Shown: piece after piece, positions 25,849 to 33,894 of the stretch
How the letters are laid out: each line of letters opens with the position of its first letter
Position numbering within the stretch: position 1 is the first letter of the stretch
NCBI RefSeq assembly: GCF_001078595.1
Contig: NZ_LFTY01000002.1
Location: forward strand, 517,378 to 581,377
DNA from: Candidatus Rhodobacter oscarellae
GTDB taxonomy: Bacteria > Pseudomonadota > Alphaproteobacteria > Rhodobacterales > Rhodobacteraceae
DNA length: 64,000 nt
Direction: 5' to 3'
The notes under the pieces: generated by a model
Database searches by the model: none
The model's input: only the letters and a program-made list of their open reading frames with translations
What the model was told of the DNA's origin: nothing
Made by a program: the position numbers and the translations under genes

Positions 25849-26175
25849 ATGACTTTAATCAAACCCTTTGAAGAGGGCGCGGACCAGGACGAGAGCCTGG
25901 CCGTGGCCGAACAACTATTTGAAGAGGCCGGGGTGATCCTTGGCCGATTGCTTTCTAAAGCACGACAGGATGATGACGAGGCCATCGGCCGCGCTCGCAC
26001 CGCTCTTAAGGAGCTTGCCGAGGGCTGGAAGATGGCCGTGACCGAAAGGAACCGCGTTGCAGATGAGCGAAAGAAAACCGCCGGGATTGAAGGATCCTAT
26101 GCGGTCGATTACGCCGCCGCCCGATCTGAGATCGGGCGCCGCCTGGCTCGCCTGCGCGCCGCCGGGAGTGGCTGA
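25849..26175 (+). CDS. GTA small terminase subunit (g1)
   Basis: The 108-residue protein MTLIKPFEEGADQDESLAVAE and so on is the first gene of Rhodobacter-type GTA clusters. It has since been recognised as the small terminase that, in GTAs, binds DNA without strong sequence preference. It is mostly helical, with a possible coiled coil at residues about 15-55 and a basic C-terminus (RRLARLRAAG). The ATG at 25849 was chosen because upstream codons are untypical. The TerL gene overlaps its 3' end. Confidence 0.75.
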   Translation: MTLIKPFEEGADQDESLAVAEQLFEEAGVILGRLLSKARQDDDEAIGRARTALKELAEGWKMAVTERNRVADERKKTAGIEGSYAVDYAAARSEIGRRLARLRAAGSG

Positions 26176-27472
26176 GGCCTTCTTGGATGAGCTAAGTGAG
26201 GGAGCGCTTTTGGCGCTCCCTTTTTTGTTCGAGTTTTGGGCGCTGGAGCACCAGCTGCCGCCGGAGGGCGACTGGCGCACCTGGGTGATCCTGGGTGGCC
26301 GCGGCGCGGGCAAGACCCGCGCAGGCGCCGAGTGGGTCCGCGCGCAGGTCGAGGGTGCGACCCCGACCGCGCCGGGCGCGGCGCGGCGCCTGGCCCTGGT
26401 CGGCGAGACGCTGGACCAGACCCGCGAGGTGATGATCTTTGGCGAGAGCGGCATCCTTGCCTGCTCGCCGCCCGACCGGCGCCCGAAATGGGAGGCCACG
26501 CGGCGGCGCCTGGTCTGGCCGAACGGCGCGGTGGCGCAGGTCTTCTCGGCGCATGAGCCGGAAAGCCTGCGGGGCCCGCAATTCGACGCCGCCTGGGTGG
26601 ACGAGCTGGCCAAGTGGAAGCGCGCCGGCGAGGCTTGGGACATGCTGCAATTCGCGCTGCGCCTCGGCGAGGCGCCGCGGCAGGTGGTCACCACGACGCC
26701 GCGCAATGTGGGCGTGCTGAAGTCGATCCTGGGCAACGCGTCCACGGTCACCACCCATGCCGCCACCGAGGCCAACCGCGCCTATCTGGCGGCGAGCTTT
26801 CTGCAGGAGGTGCGGGCCCGCTACGCGGGCACCAGGCTGGGCCGGCAGGAGCTGGACGGGGTGCTTTTGGATGACGCGGAAGGGGCGCTGTGGACCGGTC
26901 AGATGCTGGAGGGATCGCGGGTCGAGGACCCGCCGCCCCTGGACAGGATCGTGGTCGCGGTCGACCCGCCGGTGACAAGCGGCAAGCGGTCCGACGCCTG
27001 CGGCATCGTCGTGGTGGGCGCGGTCACGCAGGGCCCGCCGCAGGACTGGCGCGGCTACGTTCTGGAGGACGCCACGGTCGCGGCGGCCTCGCCGTCGGCC
27101 TGGGCGCAGGCCGCGATCGACGCGCGCGAGCGCTGGGGCGCCGACCGGCTGGTTGCCGAGGTGAACCAGGGCGGCGAGATGGTGCAAGAGATCGTGCACG
27201 GGATCGACCCGATGGTGCCCTACCGCGCGGTGCGCGCCAGCCGCGGCAAGGCCGCGCGGGCCGAGCCGGTGGCCGCGCTCTATGAGCAGGGCCGGGTGAA
27301 GCACGCCGCGGACCTGGGCGCGCTAGAGGACCAGATGTGCCAGATGACGGCGCAGGGCTTTCTGGGCAAGGGCTCTCCGGACCGCGTGGACGCGCTGGTC
27401 TGGGCGATCCATGACCTCATGATCGCGCCCGCCGCGCAGTACCGGCGGCCGCAGATACGCGCCCTGCAGTAA
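26099..27472 (+). CDS. GTA large terminase, TerL (g2)
   Basis: TerL is the ATPase-nuclease that packages random host DNA into the GTA head. The 457-residue product has Walker A VILGGRGAGKTRAGAEW (GGRGAGKT at residues 66-73), Walker B-like FDAAWVDELAKW, the VTTTPRN coupling motif, and the nuclease Asp in IVVAVDPPVTSGKRSDACGI with DRVDALVWAIHDL at the end. The ATG at 26099 with AAGGA upstream overlaps g1 by 77 bases; an ATG at 26057 would also be in frame. Codons 34-43 form a terminator-like hairpin. Confidence 0.93.
   Translation: MRSITPPPDLRSGAAWLACAPPGVAEAFLDELSEGALLALPFLFEFWALEHQLPPEGDWRTWVILGGRGAGKTRAGAEWVRAQVEGATPTAPGAARRLALVGETLDQTREVMIFGESGILACSPPDRRPKWEATRRRLVWPNGAVAQVFSAHEPESLRGPQFDAAWVDELAKWKRAGEAWDMLQFALRLGEAPRQVVTTTPRNVGVLKSILGNASTVTTHAATEANRAYLAASFLQEVRARYAGTRLGRQELDGVLLDDAEGALWTGQMLEGSRVEDPPPLDRIVVAVDPPVTSGKRSDACGIVVVGAVTQGPPQDWRGYVLEDATVAAASPSAWAQAAIDARERWGADRLVAEVNQGGEMVQEIVHGIDPMVPYRAVRASRGKAARAEPVAALYEQGRVKHAADLGALEDQMCQMTAQGFLGKGSPDRVDALVWAIHDLMIAPAAQYRRPQIRALQ
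26200..26226 (+). terminator. terminator-like hairpin inside the terL coding region
   Basis: GGGAGCGC and GCGCTCCC pair perfectly (8 bp) around TTTTG and are followed by six T. It lies 24 bases after the g1 stop, inside the codons for SEGALLALPFLFEF, and has the full form of an intrinsic terminator. Confidence 0.6.
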
Positions 27473-27582
27473 CGCGGTCAACGGAACCTGGGCACGCTTA
27501 GCGAGCCCGACAAGACTGAGATCGGAAGGGTGGGGCGCCCCTGCGGGGCGAAGCGACCCAGGGAGCGCCCCCTTCCGCTGCT

Positions 27583-27623
27583 GCCCCCGCACCGGACTGC
27601 CATGAGCCGGTGCGGGGGCCTTT
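27583..27623 (+). terminator. 13-bp hairpin between terL and the portal gene
   Basis: GCCCCCGCACCGG and its exact complement CCGGTGCGGGGGC are separated by 11 bases and followed by CTTT. It sits in the 190-base gap between g2 and g3, where no gene is seen; it may reduce read-through or protect mRNA ends. Confidence 0.5.
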
Positions 27624-27662
27624 GAAAGACGCCAGATGAGCGACGATGAGGAGCTGACGCAG

Positions 27663-28838
27663 ATGTTCGACTTTCTAAAGCGAGACCGGGCCGCGGTGCC
27701 GGAAAAGAAGGCCTCGGCCACGGGGCGGCTGGCGGCGCTGTCCTCTTCGTCCGGGCGCGTGGCCTGGACGCCGCGAGACACCGGGTCGCTGACGCGGCAG
27801 GGCTTTGCGGCGAACCCGATCGGCTTTCGCTCGGTGAAGCTGATCGCCGAGGCCGCGGCGGCGCTGCCGCTGAACCTGCAAGACCAGGAGCGGCGCTATG
27901 ACGTGCATCCGCTGCTGTCGCTGATCGCGCGCCCGAACGGCGCGCAGGGGCGGGCCGAGCTGCTTGAGGCGCTCTACGCGCAGCTTCTGCTCAGCGGCGA
28001 CGGCTATGTCGAGGCGGTGAGCGGCGATATGGGGCTGCCTCTGGAGCTGCATGTGCTGCGCTCGGATCGGATGTCGGTGGTGCCGGGGCCGGACGGCTGG
28101 CCCGTTGGTTTCGAATACGCCGTGTCGGGCAAGAAGCATCGCTTTCATGTCGGCGAGGGCCCGTCGCCGATCTGCCACATCAAGAACTTCCACCCGCAGG
28201 ACGATCATTACGGGTTCTCGCCGATGCAGGCCGCCGCCGCCGCGCTGGACGTGCACAACGCCGCCTCGCGCTGGTCCAAGGCGCTGTTGGACAACGCGGC
28301 GCGCCCGTCGGGCGCCATCGTCTATAAGGGCGCGGACGGGATGGGCTCGCTGGCGGCGGATCAGTATGACCGGCTGCTGGACGAGATGCAGAGCTATCAC
28401 CAGGGCGCGGCCAACGCCGGCCGCCCGATGCTGCTGGAGGGCGGGCTGGACTGGAAGCCCATGGGTTTCTCGCCCACCGATATGGAGTTCCAGAAGACCA
28501 AGGAATCCGCCGCCCGCGAGATCGCGCTGGCCTTTGGGGTGCCGCCGATGATCCTAGGCATCCCGGGGGACGCCACATACGCCAACTACGCCGAGGCGAA
28601 CCGCGCCTTCTATCGGCTCACGGTGCTGCCCCTGGCCACGCGGGTGACCGCGGCGATTTCGCACTGGCTGGGCGAGTTCAGCGGCGAGGCGGTGACGCTG
28701 AAGCCCGACCTTGACCAGGTGCCGGCGCTGGCCGCGGAGCGCGACCAGCAATGGATGCGCATCTCTTCGGCGACCTTCCTGACGGAGGCCGAGAAGCGGA
28801 TGCTGCTGGGCCTGCCCAAGATTGCCGATGACGCCTGA
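27663..28838 (+). CDS. GTA portal protein (g3)
   Basis: The HK97-type portal forms the DNA gate of the head. The 391-residue product carries VAWTPRDTGSLTRQGFAANPIGFRSVKLIAEAAAALPL near the start and LLLSGDGYVEAV in the middle. The C-terminal core holds FGVPPMILGIPGDATYANYAEANRAFYRLTVLPL, the most conserved portal motif. The ATG at 27663 follows GAGGAG at about ten bases; an in-frame ATG at 27636 exists without a ribosome site. Confidence 0.92.
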   Translation: MFDFLKRDRAAVPEKKASATGRLAALSSSSGRVAWTPRDTGSLTRQGFAANPIGFRSVKLIAEAAAALPLNLQDQERRYDVHPLLSLIARPNGAQGRAELLEALYAQLLLSGDGYVEAVSGDMGLPLELHVLRSDRMSVVPGPDGWPVGFEYAVSGKKHRFHVGEGPSPICHIKNFHPQDDHYGFSPMQAAAAALDVHNAASRWSKALLDNAARPSGAIVYKGADGMGSLAADQYDRLLDEMQSYHQGAANAGRPMLLEGGLDWKPMGFSPTDMEFQKTKESAAREIALAFGVPPMILGIPGDATYANYAEANRAFYRLTVLPLATRVTAAISHWLGEFSGEAVTLKPDLDQVPALAAERDQQWMRISSATFLTEAEKRMLLGLPKIADDA

Positions 28839-28908
28839 AGATCGTGCGCGCTGCCAAAGCGAGGACGCCCGCCAGGGCGGACCGAGCGGTCATTTGAAAG
28901 GAAAACAC

Positions 28909-29475
28909 ATGGATACGATGCCAAGCCTTGAGCACAAATTCTGCCGCCTCGGGGAGGACATTCAGGTCACCGACGGGGTTGAGATCGCGGGCTATGCTTC
29001 GCTTTTCGGCAAGACCGATCAGGGCGGCGACGTGGTCGAGCCGGGGGCCTATGCGCACTCGCTGAAGACGCTGACCGAGGCCAACCGGTCGGTCAAGATG
29101 CTCTGGCAGCATGACCCGGCCCAGCCCATCGGCGTCTGGGACGAGGTGCGCGAGGACGCGCGCGGCCTGTTCGTGAAGGGACGGATCCTGGCGGATGTAG
29201 ACAAGGGCCGCGAGGCGGTGGCGCTGATCGAGGCGGGGGCCATCGACGGGCTGTCCATCGGCTACCGCACGGTGCGCGCCCAGAAGAATGGCAAGGGCCA
29301 GCGGCTTTTGTCGGAACTGGAGCTTTGGGAGGTCTCTTTGGTGACCTTCCCGATGCTTCCGGACGCGCGGGTCGGGGCCAAGGGCGATGACGCGCCCGAG
29401 GCCGCACAGAACGATCTGCTGCGAGAGCTGGCGGCGACCATTCAGGACGCCCGCCAGGCGCTGGCCAACAGCTAA
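28909..29475 (+). CDS. GTA prohead protease (g4)
   Basis: The 188-residue HK97-family serine protease processes the capsid protein during head assembly. The marks are EIAGYASLFGKTDQGGDVVEPGAY, VKMLWQHDPAQPIG with the catalytic His, AGAIDGLSIGYRT with the nucleophile Ser, and LWEVSLVTFPMLPDA. The ATG at 28909 has AAAGGA upstream. It follows the portal gene by 70 bases; no g3.5-like gene fits in between. Confidence 0.92.
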   Translation: MDTMPSLEHKFCRLGEDIQVTDGVEIAGYASLFGKTDQGGDVVEPGAYAHSLKTLTEANRSVKMLWQHDPAQPIGVWDEVREDARGLFVKGRILADVDKGREAVALIEAGAIDGLSIGYRTVRAQKNGKGQRLLSELELWEVSLVTFPMLPDARVGAKGDDAPEAAQNDLLRELAATIQDARQALANS

Positions 29476-29512
29476 GCCAGCACAGCCACAACTCTATCAA
29501 TCAGGGAAATCG

Positions 29513-30718
29513 ATGATGAGTGAGACCGAGAGCAAGGCTCGGGGCGGAGAGGCTGTGCCTTTCACCGCCGCAAGCCCGGCGGACGAGGTGAAGACCGCGC
29601 TGGCCGGGTTCCTAACGGATCTGGGGGCGTTCCAGACCGAAATGAAGACGAAATTTCAACAGCAGGAAGAGCGACTGATGATGCTTGATCGGAAATCTTT
29701 GACCCGGGCGCGCCCGGCTTTGGCGACCTCGGCAGAGGTGGAGGCGCCGCACCAGAAGGCCTTTGAGGCCTATGTGCGGTCCGGCGATGACGGCGCGCTG
29801 CGCGGTCTGGAGCTTGAGGGCAAGGCGCTCAACACCGCGGTGAACGCCGATGGCGGCTATCTGGTGGACCCCAAGACCAGCCAGCAGATCCAGGCGGTTC
29901 TGCGCTCGACGGCCTCGTGCCGCTCGATTGCGAAAATCGTCAATGTCGAGGCGGCCTCTTACGACGTGCTGATCGACATCACCGAGACCGGCGCGGGCTG
30001 GGCCACCGAGACCGCCAACGCGGCCGAGACCTCCACCCCCGCCATCGAGCGCATCTCGATCCCGCTGCACGAGCTTTCCGCACTGCCCAAGATCTCGCAG
30101 CGCCTGCTGGATGACAGCGCCTTCGACATCGAGGCCTGGCTGGCCGACCGTGTGGCCGAGAAGTTCGCCTGCGCCGAGAGCGCCGCCTTCATCTCGGGCG
30201 ACGGCATCGACAAGCCCACCGGGTTCCTGACCTACCCGACCGTCGCCGCAGGCACCGACACCTGGGGCCAGCTGGGGCATGTCGCCACCGGTGTGAATGG
30301 CGATTTCGACGCTGTGGATCCCGCCAGCGCCCTGGTCGATCTGGTCTTTGCGCTGGGCTCGCAGTACCGCGCCAACGCGACCTTCGTGATGAACTCGAAA
30401 ACCGTGGGCGCCGTGCGCAAGATCAAGGACGCCGATGGCCGCTTCCTGTGGGCCGACAGCCTTGCTGCGGGCGAGCCGCCGCGCCTTCTGGGCTACCCGG
30501 TGCTGGTCTGCGAGGACATGCCCGACATTGGCATCGGCAGCCTGTCGATCGCCCTGGGCGACTTCGGCGCCGGCTACACCATCGCCGAGCGCCCCGACCT
30601 GCGCATCCTGCGCGATCCGTTCTCGGCCAAGCCGCATGTGATGTTCTACGCCTCCAAGCGCGTGGGCGGCGACGTGACGGACTTTAACGCGATCAAGCTG
30701 CTGAAGTTCTCGGTCTAA
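29513..30718 (+). CDS. GTA major capsid protein (g5)
   Basis: This HK97-fold capsid protein has 401 residues. The N-terminal 55-70 residues form a coiled-coil delta region (VKTALAGFLTDLGAFQTEMK, KFQQQEERL) that the upstream protease should remove. The core has KALNTAVNADGGYLVDPKTSQQI, then GDGIDKPTGFLTYP, and ends DVTDFNAIKLLKFSV. The start at 29513 (ATGATG, preceded by AGGGA) was chosen because the longer frame overlaps g4. Confidence 0.94.
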   Translation: MMSETESKARGGEAVPFTAASPADEVKTALAGFLTDLGAFQTEMKTKFQQQEERLMMLDRKSLTRARPALATSAEVEAPHQKAFEAYVRSGDDGALRGLELEGKALNTAVNADGGYLVDPKTSQQIQAVLRSTASCRSIAKIVNVEAASYDVLIDITETGAGWATETANAAETSTPAIERISIPLHELSALPKISQRLLDDSAFDIEAWLADRVAEKFACAESAAFISGDGIDKPTGFLTYPTVAAGTDTWGQLGHVATGVNGDFDAVDPASALVDLVFALGSQYRANATFVMNSKTVGAVRKIKDADGRFLWADSLAAGEPPRLLGYPVLVCEDMPDIGIGSLSIALGDFGAGYTIAERPDLRILRDPFSAKPHVMFYASKRVGGDVTDFNAIKLLKFSV

Positions 30719-30731
30719 CACAGGCCGAGAC

Positions 30732-30832
30732 GGGCCGGGTCTGAGCAGGCCCGGCCAGGTGGACGCGCGCCAATCAAACGAGGCGTTGTCTAGCTGCTCC
30801 CCTCCGTCCGAGCAACGCGGGGGCGCGCGTCC
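30732..30832 (+). promoter_or_regulatory. structured RNA region after the capsid gene
   Basis: Two stems are visible. GGCCGGGTC pairs with GGCCCGGCC (30733-30756; one G-U, loop TGAGCA). Then GGACGCGCGC (30761-30770) pairs with GCGCGCGTCC (30823-30832), enclosing GCGTTG/CAACGC (30783-30788 with 30813-30818). No T-run follows. The region is 158 bases long with no gene, and may stabilise the abundant capsid message or lower expression of the connectors. Confidence 0.55.
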
Positions 30833-30876
30833 ATCAACTTGAGACACCTGGGGGCCGGATACACGGAGATCGACAT

Positions 30877-31476
30877 ATGATGTTAGTCGAGCAGACCACA
30901 GTGCCCATCGAGGCCCTGCCGGTCACAGAATTCAGAGACCATCTGCGCCTGGGCACGGGGTTCGCCGATGACAGCGTGCAAGACATCGTGCTGGAAAGCT
31001 ATGTCCGCGCGGCGATGGCCGCCATTGAGGCGCGCACCGGCAAGGTCCTGGTGACGCGCAGCTATTCCTGGTCCCTGACCGCCTGGCGCCAGCCCGCGCG
31101 GCAGGTCCTGCCGGTGGCACCGGTCGCGGCGCTGACCGAGATCAAGCTGCTGGACCGCGACGGCGGCGCGACCATCGTTGACCCGGCCAGTTACCGCCTG
31201 GCGCCCGACAGCCAGCGGCCCTGCCTGACGGCCGTGGGCCACCACCTGCCGACGATCCCGCACCAGGGCAGCGTCGAGCTGCGCTTTACCGCGGGCTTCG
31301 GCGCCACCTGGGCCGATCTGCCGCCCGACCTGGGCCAGGCGGTGTTCCTGCTGGCCGCGCATTACTACGAGAACCGCTCTGCCATGGTGGCCGGCGAGAA
31401 GCCCATGCCCTTTGGCGTGAGCCTGCTGATCGACCGCTACCGCACCGTGCGCCTGTTCGGCGAGGCGGCGAAATGA
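30877..31476 (+). CDS. GTA head-tail connector/adaptor (g6)
   Basis: The 199-residue protein has the pattern of HK97 gp6-like connectors: an N-terminal TEFRDHLRLGTGFADDSVQDIVLESYVRAA helix block, then GKVLVTRSYSWSLTAWR, LPVAPVAALTEIKLLD, and RFTAGFGATWADLPPDLGQAVFLLAAHYYENR. It docks onto the portal. Its stop overlaps the next start by four bases (ATGA). Confidence 0.85.
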   Translation: MMLVEQTTVPIEALPVTEFRDHLRLGTGFADDSVQDIVLESYVRAAMAAIEARTGKVLVTRSYSWSLTAWRQPARQVLPVAPVAALTEIKLLDRDGGATIVDPASYRLAPDSQRPCLTAVGHHLPTIPHQGSVELRFTAGFGATWADLPPDLGQAVFLLAAHYYENRSAMVAGEKPMPFGVSLLIDRYRTVRLFGEAAK

Positions 31477-31814
31477 AACGCCCGCAATTGAACCGGAAAC
31501 TGCGGCTAGAGGTGCCGTATCGGACCCGCGATAACGCCGGCGGTTATTCCGAGACGTGGCAGGTCGCGGGCACGCTTTGGGCCTCGGTCAAGGCCGGCAC
31601 GGGGCGCGATGCGGAACAGGCCGGGCTGTCGATCTCGACGGTGCCCTACAAGATCACCCTGCGCGCCGCGCCCTTTGGCGCGCCGAGCCGCCCCAAGCCC
31701 GGCCAGCGGATGCGCGACGGCGAGCGCATTTTCTCGCTGCTGGCGGTCACGGAGGCGGATTTCGACGCCCGCTATCTGGTGTGCTTTGCCCGCGCAGAGG
31801 AGGTGAGCACATGA
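31473..31814 (+). CDS. GTA head-closure protein, stopper (g7)
   Basis: The 113-residue small beta-barrel protein resembles SPP1 gp16-type head-tail joining proteins: LRLEVPYRTRDNAGGYSETWQVAGTLWASVKAG and a final FDARYLVCFARAEE. It closes the connector after packaging. It is translationally coupled to both neighbours by ATGA overlaps. Confidence 0.85.
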   Translation: MKRPQLNRKLRLEVPYRTRDNAGGYSETWQVAGTLWASVKAGTGRDAEQAGLSISTVPYKITLRAAPFGAPSRPKPGQRMRDGERIFSLLAVTEADFDARYLVCFARAEEVST

Positions 31815-32221
31815 GCTATGCAATGGCGGCGGCGCTGCAGACGGCGGTCTTTCAGCGCCTGGAGACGGACCTAAGCCTGACCGCGCTGGTTGGCACGGCG
31901 ATCTACGACGCCGCCCCCCCGGGCACCATACCAGGCACCTACCTGGTTCTGGGCCCAGAGGAGGTCCGGGACCGCTCTGACGCGTCCCAGGCCGGGGCCG
32001 CGCATGATTTCATCGTGACCGTGGTCAGCGACGGCGCCGGATTTCAGAACGCCAAGAACGTGGCCACCGTCGTCTCTGACGCGCTGGTGGATGCCGACCT
32101 GGTTCTGAGCCGCGGACGCCTGATCAGCCTGCGCTTTGTGCGCGCCAAGGCCGACCGCATGAGCCGCGGTACGCAACGCAAGATCGACCTGCGCTTTCGA
32201 GCGCTGGTGGAAGACACGTAA
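31811..32221 (+). CDS. GTA tail terminator protein (g8, DUF3168)
   Basis: From the ATG at 31811 the product has 136 residues and the DUF3168 pattern: MAAALQTAVFQRLETDLSL, AIYDAAPPGTIPGTYLVLGPEEVRDRSD and FVRAKADRMSRGTQRKIDLRFRALVE. This fold caps the tail tube at the head side. The much longer frame from 31556 is antisense-free but overlaps g7 and is not the real start. Confidence 0.87.
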   Translation: MSYAMAAALQTAVFQRLETDLSLTALVGTAIYDAAPPGTIPGTYLVLGPEEVRDRSDASQAGAAHDFIVTVVSDGAGFQNAKNVATVVSDALVDADLVLSRGRLISLRFVRAKADRMSRGTQRKIDLRFRALVEDT

Positions 32222-32249
32222 ATTTCCTTTTTGAAGTGGAGAGACGCAT

Positions 32250-32663
32250 ATGGGCGCCCAGAACGGCAAGGATCTCTTGATCAAGCTCGACATGACCGGG
32301 GCCGGTCTATTCGAGACCATTGCGGGGCTGCGCGCCTCGCGGATTTCTTTCAACGCCGAGAGCGTGGACGTCACCAGCCTGGAGAGCCAGGGCGGTTGGC
32401 GCGAGCTGCTGGGCGGGGCGGGGGTCAAATCAGCCTCGATCTCGGGCTCGGGCATCTTCCGCGACGCGACCACCGACGAGCGCGCGCGCCAGATCTTCTT
32501 TGACGCCGAGGTGCCGACCTTCCAGGTGATCATCCCCGATTTTGGCACCGTCCAGGGCCCGTTCCAGATCACCTCGATCGAGTATGCGGGCACGCATAAC
32601 GGCGAGGCCACGTTCGAGATGAGCCTGGCCTCGGCCGGCGTTCTGACCTTCACGGCGCTGTAG
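32250..32663 (+). CDS. GTA major tail tube protein (g9)
   Basis: The 137-residue protein has the TP901-1-type tail protein pattern: MGAQNGKDLLIKLDMTGAG, FNAESVDVTSLES, WRELLGGAGVKSASISGSGIF and a beta-rich end (ATFEMSLASAGVLTF). It forms the stacked rings of the tail. It is preceded by a GGAGAG site. Confidence 0.9.
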   Translation: MGAQNGKDLLIKLDMTGAGLFETIAGLRASRISFNAESVDVTSLESQGGWRELLGGAGVKSASISGSGIFRDATTDERARQIFFDAEVPTFQVIIPDFGTVQGPFQITSIEYAGTHNGEATFEMSLASAGVLTFTAL

Positions 32664-32680
32664 AGAGAGCGAGGCGAGAG

Positions 32681-32995
32681 ATGGCGAACCCTTGGACGGG
32701 CGAGGTCACACTGACCATCGATGGGGAGCCGCGGGTGATGAAGCTGACGCTTGGCGCGCTTGCGGAACTGGAGGCCGGGCTGGCGGCGGGATCGTTGATC
32801 GAGATGGTCGAGCGGTTCGAGGGCGGTCAGGTCTCGGCGCGCGACGTGCTGGCGCTGATCGTGGCCGGCTTGCGCGGCGGCGGCTGGCAGGGCGCGCAGG
32901 CGGATCTGATGACCGCCGAGATTGAGGGCGGGCCCACCGCGGCCACCCGCGCCGCGGGCGAGCTGCTGCGCCGCGCCTTTGCCGTCGATGGCTGA
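32681..32995 (+). CDS. GTA g10, tail assembly chaperone-like
   Basis: This 104-residue protein begins MANPWTGEVTLTIDGEPRVMKLTLGALAELEAGL, a pattern seen in GTA gp10-type proteins related to phage tail chaperones. The C-terminus is helical. It overlaps the next small gene by eight bases. Chaperones of this type keep the tape measure soluble during tail assembly. Confidence 0.8.
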   Translation: MANPWTGEVTLTIDGEPRVMKLTLGALAELEAGLAAGSLIEMVERFEGGQVSARDVLALIVAGLRGGGWQGAQADLMTAEIEGGPTAATRAAGELLRRAFAVDG

Positions 32996-33197
32996 GGGGC
33001 TGGACTGGCCCGGCCTGATGCGGGCCGGGATGCACGGGCTGGGGCTGCGCCCAAAGGAGTTTTGGGCGCTCACCCCGGTGGAGCTGATGTTGATGCTTGG
33101 GCGCGAAGGCGGCGGTGCCGCCGCGCTGGGCCGGTCGCGGCTGGAGGATCTTCTGCGCGACTTCCCCGACCGAGCAAAAGGAGACGGAGATGGATGA
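32988..33197 (+). CDS. GTA g10.1, small tail chaperone-like protein
   Basis: The 69-residue protein MAEGLDWPGLMRAGMHGLGL then RPKEFWALTPVELMLMLGRE is the second small protein found between gp10 and the tape measure in GTA clusters. In phages this pair is often made by a frameshift; here it is a separate start (ATG at 32988) overlapping the end of g10. It overlaps the tape measure by eight bases. Confidence 0.8.
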   Translation: MAEGLDWPGLMRAGMHGLGLRPKEFWALTPVELMLMLGREGGGAAALGRSRLEDLLRDFPDRAKGDGDG

Positions 33198-33831
33198 AGA
33201 TGACCTGCTGGGCAGCGCCATAGCGCCGCTGGAGCTGAACGCCGAAGAGGCGGCGCGCTCGGTCGCGACGCTGACGCAAGAGGTATCGCGCAATGGCGAG
33301 GAATCGCGCCGTGCCGCGGATAGCTACCGGATCTCGTCCGACACGATCAGCAACCAGGTCTCCCGCGCGTTTCGCGGGCTGATCCAGGATGGCGACAAGC
33401 TGAGCGATGTGCTGCGCAACCTGGCGCTGTCGATCTCGGAGGCCACTTTTGCCGCCGCCATCGAGCCGGTGGCCGATCACATTGGCAGCGGCATCTCGGG
33501 GTTTGTGAACGGGCTGCTGGGCTTTCGCGATGGCGGCGCCTTCGCGCAGGGCCGCGTCATGCCCTTCGCGCGCGGCGGGGTGGTGTCCTCGCCCGTGACC
33601 TTCCCGATGCGGGGCGGCATGGGCCTGATGGGCGAGGCCGGACCCGAGGCAATCATGCCGCTGTCGCGCGGCCCCGACGGCAAGCTTGGCGTGCGCGCCG
33701 GGGGCGGCGGCAGACCGGTCAGCGTGGTGATGAACATCCAGACCCCCGATGTCGAGGGCTTCCGCCGCAGCCAAAGCCAGGTCGCCGCGCAGATGAGCCG
33801 GGCTTTGTCGCGCGGGCAGCGCAACCGATAA
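33190..33831 (+). CDS. GTA tape measure protein (g11)
   Basis: The 213-residue protein is short for a tape measure, as usual in GTAs with short tails. A helical N-terminal half (about residues 1-90) leads to DHIGSGISGFVNGLLGFRDGGAFAQGRVMPFARGGVV, the Gly-rich motif also found at the end of many tail tape measures, and GEAGPEAIMPLSRGPDGKLGV. The ATG at 33190 follows AAAAGGAG. Confidence 0.88.
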   Translation: MDEDDLLGSAIAPLELNAEEAARSVATLTQEVSRNGEESRRAADSYRISSDTISNQVSRAFRGLIQDGDKLSDVLRNLALSISEATFAAAIEPVADHIGSGISGFVNGLLGFRDGGAFAQGRVMPFARGGVVSSPVTFPMRGGMGLMGEAGPEAIMPLSRGPDGKLGVRAGGGGRPVSVVMNIQTPDVEGFRRSQSQVAAQMSRALSRGQRNR

Positions 33832-33894
33832 GTCCAACCTTCGACGAATACGCGTTGGCTTGGGCAGAGAAATTCTTCGGACGAGGAGAGTGCC

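Noticed and set aside
26192-27304. 370-codon minus-strand frame opposite terL
   Set aside because: Antisense shadow of a conserved terminase; no ribosome site or domain.
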